Origin: Catenulispora pinistramenti
Lineage (GTDB): Bacteria > Actinomycetota > Actinomycetes > Streptomycetales > Catenulisporaceae
Length of the DNA: 64,000 nt
Assembly: GCF_018274385.1 (NCBI RefSeq)
Contig: NZ_JAAFYZ010000001.1
Span: 124,001 to 188,000 of the forward strand
Direction: 5' to 3'
A program made the position numbers and the translations under genes. The notes beneath the pieces were generated by a model. That model was not told where the DNA came from. It searched no databases and saw nothing but the letters and a program-made list of their open reading frames with translations. Of the stretch, positions 43,401 through 62,656 are shown piece after piece. Within the stretch, counting starts at the first letter, position 1; the number at the start of each line of letters is the position of its first letter.

Positions 43401-44265
43401 GCCCGTTGCGGCGCGCGTCGGACAGCCGCTCCAAGAGCACCATCCCCGCGCCCTCGCCCATGCCCATGCCGTCGGCCGCCGCGCCGAACGCCTTGCTGCG
43501 GCCGTCGGCGGCCAGGCCGCGCTGCCGGCTGGCCCAGACGAACACCGCCGGCGTGGACATCACGGTCGTGCCGCCGGCCAGCGCCAGCGCGGACTCGCCG
43601 GAGCGCAGCGACTGGCAGGCCAGGTGCAGCGCCACCAGCGCCGAGGAACACGCGGTGTCCACGGTCACCGCCGGGCCCTGCAGCCCGAGGAAGTACGACA
43701 GCCGGCCGGACATGATGCTGCCGGCGGTCCCGGTCGACAGGTGGCCCTCCACCTCGTCGGGCAGTCCCGGAAGGGACGAGCCGAAGCCGTAGCCGGACAG
43801 CGAACCGCCGATGAAGACCCCGGTCTTGCTGCCGTGCAGCGAGGTCGGGGCGATCCCGGCGCGCTCCAGCGTCTCCCAGGACACCTCCAGCAGCAGCCGC
43901 TGTTGCGGGTCCATGGCCAGCGCCTCGCGCGGGCTGATCCCGAAGAAGCCGGGGTCGAAGTCCGTCGCCTCGTGGACGAACCCCGCCGAGCGCGTGTACG
44001 AGGAGCCCACCCGGTCCGGGTCGGGGTCGTACAGGTCCGCGTCCCAGCCGCGGTCGGCCGGGAAGTCGCCGATCGCGTCCACGCCGCCGGCGACCAGGTC
44101 CCACAGGTCCTGCGGGCCGCGCACGCCGCCGGGGAACCGGCAGCCCATCGCCACGATGGCGATCGGCTCACCGGCTGCCGCCTGCGCTTCGGCGAGTCTT
44201 TGGCGGGTCTCGTGAAGGTTCGCCGTGACCCGCTTCAGGAAGTAACGAAGCTTGTCTTCGTTCAC
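34423..44265 (-). CDS. Modular type I polyketide synthase B (2 modules)
   Basis: This 3280-residue bimodular synthase has an N-terminal docking coil (VNEDKLRYFLKRVTANLHE), modules B1 and B2 (both KS-AT-KR-ACP), and a C-terminal docking region with an LDEIDRLEAAL helix, ending FIHNELGRS. Two GTG codons compete for the start. The upstream one at 44274 overlaps the only Shine-Dalgarno (TGAGG, 44274-44278). The downstream one at 44265 sits 8 nt after it and restores the Glu/Asp-Lys-Leu spacing seen in sister proteins, so I use 44265. It lies 22 bp after the PKS A stop, consistent with one operon. B1 uses a class II AT and B2 a canonical methylmalonyl AT. All catalytic residues are present. Confidence 0.96.
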   Translation of the reverse strand: MNEDKLRYFLKRVTANLHETRQRLAEAQAAAGEPIAIVAMGCRFPGGVRGPQDLWDLVAGGVDAIGDFPADRGWDADLYDPDPDRVGSSYTRSAGFVHEATDFDPGFFGISPREALAMDPQQRLLLEVSWETLERAGIAPTSLHGSKTGVFIGGSLSGYGFGSSLPGLPDEVEGHLSTGTAGSIMSGRLSYFLGLQGPAVTVDTACSSALVALHLACQSLRSGESALALAGGTTVMSTPAVFVWASRQRGLAADGRSKAFGAAADGMGMGEGAGMVLLERLSDARRNGHEVLAVIRGSAINQDGTSNGLTAPSGPAQQQVILAALAAAGLSGDDVDVVEAHGSGTALGDPIEARALLATYGRNRPEDRPLWLGSVKSNIGHTQSAAGVAGVIKMVLALRNGVLPRTLHAEEPSPHVDWTAGNVRLLSEPVAWPAADRLRRAGVSSFGMSGTNAHLILEEPSAEQEALSPESEADPAGQAELSADAESEAFVASEPEALVASAPEAPALEAPAEPLVTGVTPWVLSARSQAALQAQAGRLREALAARPDLDPADVAWSLATTRSLFEHRAVILGVEPEALPAGVSALADGVAMPSVLSGVAGDVGKTVFVFPGQGAQWVGMGRELLVSCPAFAARMAECAAALAPLVSWSLLDVVNGADGAPSLDAAEVVQPVLWAVMVSLAAIWEAAGVTPDAVVGHSQGEIAAATVAGALSLADAARVVVVRSRALSGLNTAGAMVSVVMGEERIRALMEPWGERLSVAAVNGPAATVVSGEPEAVTEFEAELAAQRMMRWRVPQTDFVAHSAGVQTLESALATDLADVVPGESRVPFFSTALSRWVPGNELDAGYWFANVRNTVRFADAIRDLANEGFYTFIEVSPHPTLEASVADVFEETGIAVVPVVSGTTHQDFSGAVQILSVMGRAFARGVPVDWAKVLGTGQTVDLPTYAFQRQRYWPSGSVGGVDGVVGSAGGADDEFWDAVENGDVRTLADTLAVDGARPFHEIVPALAAWRRGARERSVTGGWRYRLIWSPIADPDPAALSGAWLVVAAPGDGPLAEAVATALTGRGAQAVVIEGGVDRETLAERIGLARTEAGVPVSGVVSLLALDEAPLADQPEVAGGLAGTLTLVQALGDIGVEAPLWPVTRGATGAGEALANPVQAQVWGLGRAVAIEHPDRWGGLVDLPAGPALPDDRTLTRLCAVLAAGDEDQVAIRGTGILARRLVHAPQPRTDRTDRTDRSARPWSPRGSVLITGGTGALAGHVAGLLAERGAARLVLTARSGPTAAGVAGLAARLADQGSTIDVFACDAARRDALAGVLGRIAADGPALSTVLHTAGILDDGLLAGLDAARLASVLSAKAAGAAHLHELTADQDLEDFVLFSSSAAVFGGAGQGNYAAANAYLDALAEHRAARGLPALSVAWGPWDGGGVAGANDAVRQRMRRGLLPEMDAALAVKALDAALAGTDPVLAVMDIDWDQFVAAPGAAQLSVVRDLPEIAERAAAAAAAGPAGAGLAEGELAGRLAGLSRADQDRTLTELICAETAAVLGHTRADAVDAGRAFSDLGLDSLTTLETRQRLSALTGLRLSATLLFDYPTPAALAAYLRGELVGAEQEPADAPAGGTALPAPIDDDPIAVVAMSCRYPGEIRSPEDLWQLVASGGDGISALPVDRGWNADDLYDPDPDREGTTYARAGGFLHDAGDFDAAFFGISPREALAMDPQQRLLLETSWETLERAGLDPRSLRGSKTGVFVGGYSSGYGIQLALQGGLSELEGHLSTGNATSVLSGRLSYVLGLEGPAVTVDTACSSSLVCLHLASQALRNGECSLALVGGITVMATPGEFVSFSRQRGLAPDGRSKAFSAAADGMGMAEGVGMVAVERLSDARRNGHPVLAVIRGSAINQDGSSNGLTAPNGPSQQRVIRAALAASGLKPSEVDVVEAHGTGTELGDPIEAGALMAVYGQDRPADQPLWLGSVKSNIGHTQAAAGVAGIIKMVQALRHEELPRSRYAQDPSPHIDWDAGNVRLLSESVSWPVSGRPRRAGVSSFGISGTNAHVILEEPPVAEGSADGVADPVGAAGPAAGADSVSAAGLAAGPDSAGAVGLVAGAGSVVGGVVPWIVSGRSDAALCSQAERLRASTVARPDLDVRDVAWSLAATRSAFEQRAVVVAQGRQELAAGLAAVATSQAAGSVVTGSASATGRSVFVFPGQGAQWAGMGRELAAASPVFAERLAECGRALAPFVDWSLDDVLADSAALEAVDVVQPALWAVMVSLAAVWQAAGVVPDAVVGHSQGEIAAATVAGALSLDDGARVVALRSRALRVLAGAGGMVSVAEPVDAVRARIAGFGDRLSIAVVNGPSATVVSGEPDALTELLAACEADEVRARRIPVDYASHSAQVEQLREEITAALAPVTPGQLTIPMVSAVSGEWLQGPELDAGYWFDSLRATVEFDRAVRALADSGHSVFLEMSPHPVLTAAVTETLEDQGVAAPVVSGSLRRDNGSPERLLLSFAEAWVRGVDLAWPAVIGAAERVDLPTYAFQHEHYWPEGASVFLPSVRFGTAGSDTATGTAAEAEFWAAIEGGDLDTFADTLALEARDGLGDVLPALASWRRRERDRSATDAWRYRVSWVPVPEPKTVQLSGVWLVLRPSEGADPAAVLGEALSARGAKTVTLAVGSGAADRAALAERLAAASRDQDAPFAGILSLLALDETPLVADSTVTNGLANTQTLVQALGDAELGAPLWVLTAGAVAAAPGEAPASPVQAQVWGLGRAVALEHPDRWGGLVDLPSATEVDERSAARLCAVLAGCGEDQVALRAAGLRARRLVRAGRPRERGRAWSPRGSVLITGGTGAVGGHLARWVTERAAQRTVLASRSGPGADGVARLAAELAAAGTTATVVAGDLADRNAATELVSWIGRSGPRLTAVLHAAGAAQSTAVEATTSAELAEVLAAKAAGAAHLDAATAGEDLDAFVMFSSASATWGSGWQPGYAAANAYLDALAEHRRARGLAATSVAWGLWGGGGMSAGEAGEQVLKRGLRFMDPRLAVQALGQALDGAEDTLTVADVDWSRFAPTFTVWRPSPLISDLPEVRQALAEDGGDAVADRDAADGLAARLAGLPRPEQDRILTNLVRSEAAAVLGFPSADGLAADRPFRDLGFDSLIAVELRNRLNAGTGLRLPATLVFDYPTPAALAEYIRAEGFADADAPAPVLDEIDRLEAALAGADPDPATRSLVAERLRIVLAAWSREDEAGRTAGETAGRRIADATDDEIFDFIHNELGRS
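34690..39380 (-). other. PKS module B2: KS-AT(methylmalonyl)-KR(A)-ACP
   Basis: Active-site residues: KS Cys1805, AT Ser2289 in GHSQGE, KR Tyr2988, ACP Ser3158. The AT has DVVQ and DYASHSAQ, the standard methylmalonyl signature. The KR has ATWGSG and no LDD, hence A-type. The whole KS-AT block closely resembles that of D3 (shared MATPG-VSFSRQRG stretch, the same ALCSQAERLR linker start and the same AT). A dimerisation element is present. Confidence 0.92.
39430..44175 (-). other. PKS module B1: KS-AT(class II)-KR(B)-ACP
   Basis: Active-site residues: KS Cys206, AT Ser698 in GHSQGE, KR Tyr1395, ACP Ser1567 in GLDSL. The AT has TDFVAHSAG and AEVVQ, shared only with D2. The KR has LDD and is B-type. 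Just before the KR Rossmann motif lies a three-copy 9-bp tandem repeat encoding an Arg-Thr-Asp run. A dimerisation element (FWDAVENGDVRTL) precedes the KR. Confidence 0.9.
40552..40578 (-). repeat. Three-copy 9-bp tandem repeat in the B1 KR region
   Basis: Three perfect CCGGTCGGT units on the plus strand encode Arg-Thr-Asp repeats just before the KR nucleotide-binding segment of module B1. The repeat keeps frame and sits in a surface linker. Confidence 0.85.
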
Positions 44266-44287
44266 TGCTGCCACCTCAATCGGGTCG

Positions 44288-58480
<14,193 letters not shown>

Positions 58481-58556
58481 GAGTGGACGCCGCCCCCCGG
58501 GGTTGACAGAAGCCGTGTGGTATCAGTGGTCTGGTAGTACGGCGCCACGCTGGAAC

Positions 58557-58579
58557 CCGCCGAGCCCCCCGGTCGGCGG
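58557..58579. terminator. Short GC hairpin between the small gene and PKS A
   Basis: A perfect 7-bp stem (CCGCCGA / TCGGCGG) with a 9-nt loop lies 10 bp past the stop of the small upstream gene and about 77 bp before the PKS A start. There is no T-run on either side, so it may be a weak terminator, an attenuator, or an mRNA end that tunes the ratio of the small protein to PKS. Confidence 0.35.
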
Positions 58580-58588
58580 ACTCCCGTG

Positions 58589-58909
58589 CTACTCCTCGGC
58601 GAGCGCGTCCACCAGATCGCCGGCGGCCTCGTGCTCCGCGGCGGGCAGATGAGCCGGCTGGGCCGGGACGTTCAGACCCGGGATGCCCAGGTCCGGGACG
58701 GCCTTGACGGCGGCCAGGCCGGACTCGATGGCCTCCTCCAGCGACGGCGACTCGGTGTCGTCGAAGTCCAGCCGGGCCACCGTGACCGAGGCGTCGGTCG
58801 GCAGCGTGTCCGTGCTGAACTCCGCCTGCCCGCAGCCGGCCTCACGCAGGGTATTGATTTCCGACTTGCTGATCTTCCGGCTCAGGATGAGCGAGAATTT
58901 GAATCCCAC
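58589..58909 (-). CDS. Small conserved-looking protein of unknown function upstream of the PKS operon
   Basis: I do not recognise this 106-residue soluble protein. It begins VGFKFSLILSRKISKSEI, has a single Cys (in REAGCGQ), then two acidic or alternating stretches (SVTVARLDFDD, SLEEAIESGLAAVKAV) and a Pro-rich segment (PDLGIPGLNVPAQPAH) before an acidic Ala-rich tail. There is no signal peptide or membrane segment. The start is set by GAGGGG placed 9 nt before the GTG at 58909; a TTG two codons upstream would lie only 3 nt from that site and is less likely. It is co-directional with PKS A, 108 bp ahead of it, so it may be the first gene of the transcript. The strand-like start followed by a helix suggests a small alpha/beta fold, but this is a guess. 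Confidence 0.75.
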   Translation of the reverse strand: MGFKFSLILSRKISKSEINTLREAGCGQAEFSTDTLPTDASVTVARLDFDDTESPSLEEAIESGLAAVKAVPDLGIPGLNVPAQPAHLPAAEHEAAGDLVDALAEE

Positions 58910-59272
58910 GGCCAAGCACCCCTCAAGGTCGCAATTCGATTCGGGCCGATGTCGCCGCCGACGCTTTGGTGCTTAAAAGATGCAATGGAGGGCAAGCATT
59001 CATCGGGGCAGTCGGGTAATCCGCCGTGAGGAGGCTAGCGCCACCGGCGCCGGCCGTGCACGGGCTCGTTCAACTGATCCGAATAAGTGTTCAGCCGTAC
59101 AAATTCTTCACCCCGCTCCCGCCCATCTTCGCAGGATGCTGATATGCGCGGTCCGGCGAGCGGTTCTGCCCGCTCAGCGGGCCCCGGCGGCCAGTCGGAG
59201 GGTCGGTCCGGCCGGTGTTCAAGTGCTGGGAGGTAGCAGTTGGACACAGCCGGGCGCGCCGACCCGCGCCGG

Positions 59273-59296
59273 TGTTCACGCCGCGGGTGCTGAACA
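59273..59296. promoter_or_regulatory. Candidate operator dyad TGTTCA-N12-TGAACA upstream of the exporter
   Basis: Two perfect 6-bp half-sites in inverted orientation are separated by 12 bp and centred about 173 bp before the exporter start. The same TGTTCA half-site recurs twice more nearby and once in front of the phosphopantetheinyl transferase gene (62452). A dimeric regulator site is possible; no regulator gene is in the window. Low confidence because the half-sites are short. Confidence 0.25.
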
Positions 59297-59444
59297 GATG
59301 GACATCCCGCCACAAGGAAGGCGAATATGGCTGCGACCGTGAGGTCGCCGCGATGCGTGGGTCGGGCCCGGCGCACGCGCTCTGACATCGCGCGCCCCGG
59401 GAGCGCTGTCGGCTCGAATCCCGGATCACCCTTGATGTATCTGC

Positions 59445-59451
59445 AAAGGAG
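59445..59451 (+). promoter_or_regulatory. Strong ribosome binding site that fixes a TTG start
   Basis: AAAGGAG lies 6 nt before the TTG start of the exporter gene. No ATG or GTG start is available in frame nearby, so this site decides the start. Confidence 0.75.
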
Positions 59452-59457
59452 CCTGTC

Positions 59458-61623
59458 TTGCGGACCTCGCCCGCGACCGCCACCGTCGCCGAGCAGCCAC
59501 CGCCGACGCCGGATCGCCTGGCGCGCACGCTCCGCTGGGCCCGCTGGCCGGTCCTGCTGATGTGGCTGGTCGCCCTCGTGGTGCTGGCCCCGTTGTCCGG
59601 CGTGACGGCCGACGACAGCGCGCAGGCCAATCTCCCGGCCAGCGCCGCGTCCACCAAGGTCGCCGAGATCCAGAACGACGCCTCGCCGAACCGCTCGGAC
59701 GACGTCGTCGTGGTCTTCGTCGACAACAGTGGTCTGAGCGCGAACGACAGGACCGCCGTCAACGCCGCGCAACACGCGGTGAGCGCCCTGGTCGGCCCGT
59801 CGCTGCGGTTGACCGCCCCGGGCGCGCCACAGAACGCGGACGGCAAGGCGATGCAGTTCACCGCGCACGTCCTGGCTACCCAGGCGGACCTGAGCAGTGC
59901 CGACACCGCCGCGGTCAAGGCAGTCCGCGCCGCGGTGGCCGGGCCGGTCACCCAGGCCGGGGACGGCCTGCAGGTGGCGGTGACCGGGGCGGCGGCGATC
60001 ACCGCGGACAACGGGCTGGGCAACCAGAACGCGCTGCTGCTGACCGCGCTGGTGATCGTGGTCGTCATCCTGCTGCTGGTCTATCGCAGTCCCCTGCTGT
60101 GGCTCTTCCCGCTGCTGGGCACGCTGGCCGCGCTGGTGCTGGCCAAGGCGGTGACGCACGGCCTGACCAACGCCGGGGTGACCGTCACCTCGCTGTCCAC
60201 GGCGATCCTCACCGTGCTGGTGATGGGCGCGTCCACGGACTACGCGCTGCTCCTGGTCCACCGATATCGCGAGGAACTCAGGGTCCAGGCGACACCGGCC
60301 GAGGCCATGGCGATCGCGCTGCGCCGCACCCTGCCGGCGCTGGCGGCCTCGGCGGCGACGGTGATCTGCGCCATGCTGTGCCTGCTGGCCGCGCGGTCCT
60401 CGGCCCTGCACGGGCTGGGCCCGGTCGCCGCGGTGGCGATCGGCGCGGTGCTGTTGGCCCAGCTGACCCTGCTGCCGGCGCTGCTCCTGGTGGTCGGCCG
60501 AGTCGGATTCTGGCCGCTGATCCCGCGGCCCGGCAAGCCGGGTGCGGACGGGTCCCGGATGTGGAACGCCGTGGGCACCCGGGTGTCCAAGCGCCCGGCC
60601 CTGGTGGCCGCGACCTCGGTGCTACTGCTCGGTGCGGCCTGTTTCGGGCTCGCCGCGCTGCACACCGACAACAACCCGATCGCCCTGATCAAGGGCCAGG
60701 CCGGCAGCGTCGTCGGCGAGAAGATGGTCAACGCGCACTATCCGCCCGGCGAGATCGCCCCGCTGACGGTGCTCGTCCCGCCGGCCCAGGCCGCCGACGC
60801 GCTCAAGGCGGCGCAGAGCTCGCCGAACGTCCAGTCGGTCCAGGCCTCGGACCCGGTCGGCGGCTACTCGACGGCCTCGGTGACCCTGAACGTCCCGCCG
60901 TACGAATCCAGCGGATACACGGCCATCAAGGACCTGCGCAGCCGGTTGGCCACCGCGGCGCCGGGCGCACTGGTCGGCGGTGGGCCGGCGGTGCAGTACG
61001 ACACCAGCCAGGCCGCCGGCGCGGACACCAAGGTCCTCATCCCACTGGTCCTGATCGTGGTGCTGCTGATCATCTCGATCCTGGTCCGGGCAGTGGTGGC
61101 GTCGATATTGCTGGTGGCCACCACGGCGCTGAGCTTCGGGGCCTCCTTCGGCCTGGCCACCCTGTTGTGGCACGCGCTCGGCTACCCGGGCATCGAGGCC
61201 CAGCTCCCGCTCTACGTGTTCGTATTCCTCGTGGCACTGGGAGTGGACTACAACATCTTCCTCATCGGCCGCATCCGCGAGGAGGCCAGGGACACCGACA
61301 TCCGAACGGCCACCCTGCGCGGGCTCAGCGTCACCGGCGGGGTGATCACCGCCGCCGGCGTGGTGCTGGCCGCCACCTTCGCGGCCCTGTCGCGGCTCCC
61401 GTACGTCCCGGTCGCCCAGGTCGGCACCGCCATCGCGGTCGGCGTCCTGCTCGACACCCTGCTGGTGCGCACGGTCCTGGTCCCGGCCGGGCTGCTGATC
61501 CTCGGCGACCGGTCCTGGTGGCCGTCGCGGCCGGCGCACCGGCTCGGCGAGGCCGACCACGGCGGTGACGCGAGCCCGCGGAAGGCGGCCGGACCGGCTT
61601 CCGAGGCCCCCGCCGGCGGCTGA
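59458..61623 (+). CDS. MMPL/RND-family membrane transporter
   Basis: This 721-residue integral membrane protein has the twin-MMPL layout. TM1 is at about residues 30-48, followed by an extracytoplasmic loop to about 188. A five-helix bundle covers about 191-345 and contains GASTDYALLLVHRYREEL near 255. A further TM lies near 380-398, then a second outer loop to about 525, and a second bundle contains GVDYNIFLIGRIREE near 591. These Asp-Tyr motifs are the family's proton-relay region. Actinobacterial MMPL proteins export lipids, polyketides or other hydrophobic products. Its position beside the PKS operon, divergently transcribed, suggests product export or self-resistance, which is inference. 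Translation starts at TTG behind an AAAGGAG site. The gene ends at a strong hairpin shared with the converging transferase gene. A short Ala/Pro/Gly-rich hydrophilic tail closes the protein. Confidence 0.9.
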   Translation: MRTSPATATVAEQPPPTPDRLARTLRWARWPVLLMWLVALVVLAPLSGVTADDSAQANLPASAASTKVAEIQNDASPNRSDDVVVVFVDNSGLSANDRTAVNAAQHAVSALVGPSLRLTAPGAPQNADGKAMQFTAHVLATQADLSSADTAAVKAVRAAVAGPVTQAGDGLQVAVTGAAAITADNGLGNQNALLLTALVIVVVILLLVYRSPLLWLFPLLGTLAALVLAKAVTHGLTNAGVTVTSLSTAILTVLVMGASTDYALLLVHRYREELRVQATPAEAMAIALRRTLPALAASAATVICAMLCLLAARSSALHGLGPVAAVAIGAVLLAQLTLLPALLLVVGRVGFWPLIPRPGKPGADGSRMWNAVGTRVSKRPALVAATSVLLLGAACFGLAALHTDNNPIALIKGQAGSVVGEKMVNAHYPPGEIAPLTVLVPPAQAADALKAAQSSPNVQSVQASDPVGGYSTASVTLNVPPYESSGYTAIKDLRSRLATAAPGALVGGGPAVQYDTSQAAGADTKVLIPLVLIVVLLIISILVRAVVASILLVATTALSFGASFGLATLLWHALGYPGIEAQLPLYVFVFLVALGVDYNIFLIGRIREEARDTDIRTATLRGLSVTGGVITAAGVVLAATFAALSRLPYVPVAQVGTAIAVGVLLDTLLVRTVLVPAGLLILGDRSWWPSRPAHRLGEADHGGDASPRKAAGPASEAPAGG

Positions 61624-61661
61624 GGCACGCCGATCGGAGGATGAGCACAGGGGCATGAGAC

Positions 61662-61692
61662 AAGGGCGGCGCGGCGAACCCGCGCCGCCCTT
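61662..61692. terminator. Bidirectional hairpin terminator between converging genes
   Basis: A perfect 12-bp stem (AAGGGCGGCGCG / CGCGCCGCCCTT) with a 7-nt loop lies 38 bp past the exporter stop and 23 bp past the stop of the converging transferase gene. The stem ends in two T residues on both strands. GC-rich hairpins of this kind without long T-runs are common actinobacterial terminators. Confidence 0.8.
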
Positions 61693-61715
61693 CGCCATAG
61701 TCCGGCTCGGCCGGC

Positions 61716-62393
61716 TCAGGACGAAGGCGCCCCGGAGGTATCCCGAAGCCGCACCGACGTAGCCACCAACCCGTTCTCCACGATCCAGCGGCCGGTCAGG
61801 CCAGTGAGCGGCGCCCCGTCCCGCACCAGCCCGGCCTTGGACAGCTGCGCCGTGAAGACCCCCGAGGCCGGATCGAACCCGACCACCGCGTCCTGGAAAC
61901 CGAGCCAGCACCGGGCCAACGGGAACCACGCCTTGTAGATCGACTCCTTCGCACTGAACAACAGCCGGTCCCAGTGCACCTCGGGAAACCGCTCGGCCAG
62001 TTCCGACACCCGGGCGGATTCCTCCGCGCAGGCAACGACTTTCAGGACCCCGGCGGGCAACGGCAAGTGCGGCTCGGCGTCGATCCCGATCGAGGCGAGA
62101 TCACCGGCCCGGGCCACCACCGCGGCCCGGTAGCCGTCGCAATGGGTCATGCTGCCGACGAACCCGGCAGGCCACAGCGGCTCGCGCTTCACCCCCGACA
62201 GGATCGGAACCGGGGGCACCCCGAACCGCGCCAGCGCGTCCCGCGCGCACCGGCGGACCGTGGCGAACTCCCGACGCCGCTTGTCAACGGCATCGCGGAT
62301 CTGCGCCTCCTCCTCGGGGAACAACTCCGGACCCGGCGGATCGTCGAAGGCTTCGACGGCGACAGCCTCCGACGGCACGATGGCCTCGATCAA
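61716..62393 (-). CDS. Sfp/EntD-type 4'-phosphopantetheinyl transferase
   Basis: This 225-residue enzyme would transfer the phosphopantetheine arm of CoA to the conserved Ser of carrier proteins, converting apo-ACPs to holo-ACPs. The three hallmark blocks are visible: GSMTHCDGYRAAVVA (about residues 79-93), GIDAEP (about 102-107, metal-binding Asp and Glu), and FSAKESIYKAW (about 144-154, catalytic Lys and Glu). The N-terminus (LIEAIVPSEAV, PGPELFPEEEAQI, KRRREFATVR) matches the antibiotic-type subfamily. The start is TTG with GAGGGG about 5-7 nt upstream; no in-frame ATG or GTG was seen upstream. It faces the exporter gene across a shared terminator. The many ACPs in the adjacent PKS are plausible substrates, though such enzymes can also serve other clusters. 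Confidence 0.93.
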   Translation of the reverse strand: MIEAIVPSEAVAVEAFDDPPGPELFPEEEAQIRDAVDKRRREFATVRRCARDALARFGVPPVPILSGVKREPLWPAGFVGSMTHCDGYRAAVVARAGDLASIGIDAEPHLPLPAGVLKVVACAEESARVSELAERFPEVHWDRLLFSAKESIYKAWFPLARCWLGFQDAVVGFDPASGVFTAQLSKAGLVRDGAPLTGLTGRWIVENGLVATSVRLRDTSGAPSS

Positions 62394-62656
62394 CCGCGCC
62401 CCCTCGATGACCCGACATCTGGGTACCCGCCCAGGATGCCAGAACGCGCGGTGTTCAACTGCGGAGACGGCCCACGTCGGGTAGGAGCGTTCTGAGAATC
62501 TTGAAAACGCGCCTCTCTTGTCGAGGTCTACGCCGATCGACTTTTCGGGGCAGACAAAAGCGAAACCGGCGCGCCAGGCAAGATCTTCAGCAGGCTCCTA
62601 GAATCAGCACTCGGCGATCGTCGGCCGACAGCCATCAGCGCGCGGGGGCATCAGTC
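62394..62656. promoter_or_regulatory. Divergent intergenic region between the transferase gene and the repeat-coil gene
   Basis: This stretch should contain two divergent promoters. A TAGAAT hexamer at 62599-62604 could be a -10 element for the rightward gene (start 62657), but the position 17 bp further up reads AGGCAA, not a recognisable -35. One TGTTCA site lies at 62452. Nothing else clear was seen. Confidence 0.3.

Larger units (their letters stand above)
58910..59457. promoter_or_regulatory. Divergent intergenic region between the PKS side and the exporter gene
   Basis: This 548-bp gene-poor stretch should hold the promoters for the leftward PKS transcript and the rightward exporter. 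I see three TGTTCA sites (59088, 59216, 59273) and one inverted TGAACA (59291). There is a perfect GCCCGC-TCA-GCGGGC hairpin at 59168-59182 and a locally AT-rich GCTTAAAAGATGC at 58971-58983. No clear -35/-10 pair at proper spacing was found on either strand. A possible 77-codon leader frame with a good ribosome site begins at 59327. Confidence 0.45.

Noticed and set aside
44266-44274. GTG at 44274 as the start of PKS B
   Set aside because: It overlaps the only ribosome site; the GTG three codons later is correctly spaced and matches sister N-termini.
58503-58540. Perfect TTGACA hexamer on the plus strand just upstream of PKS A
   Set aside because: No -10 hexamer lies at 16-19 bp, and it points away from PKS A into the antisense of the small gene.
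59035-60411. 458-codon minus-strand frame opposite the exporter 5' half
   Set aside because: Composition is Arg/Gly/Gln/His-rich with no motifs, and it opposes a clear MMPL coding sequence.
62501-62656. Longer N-terminus (52 extra codons) for the repeat-coil gene
   Set aside because: The extra residues are an Arg/Ser-rich low-complexity run without a ribosome site, unlike the rest of the protein.
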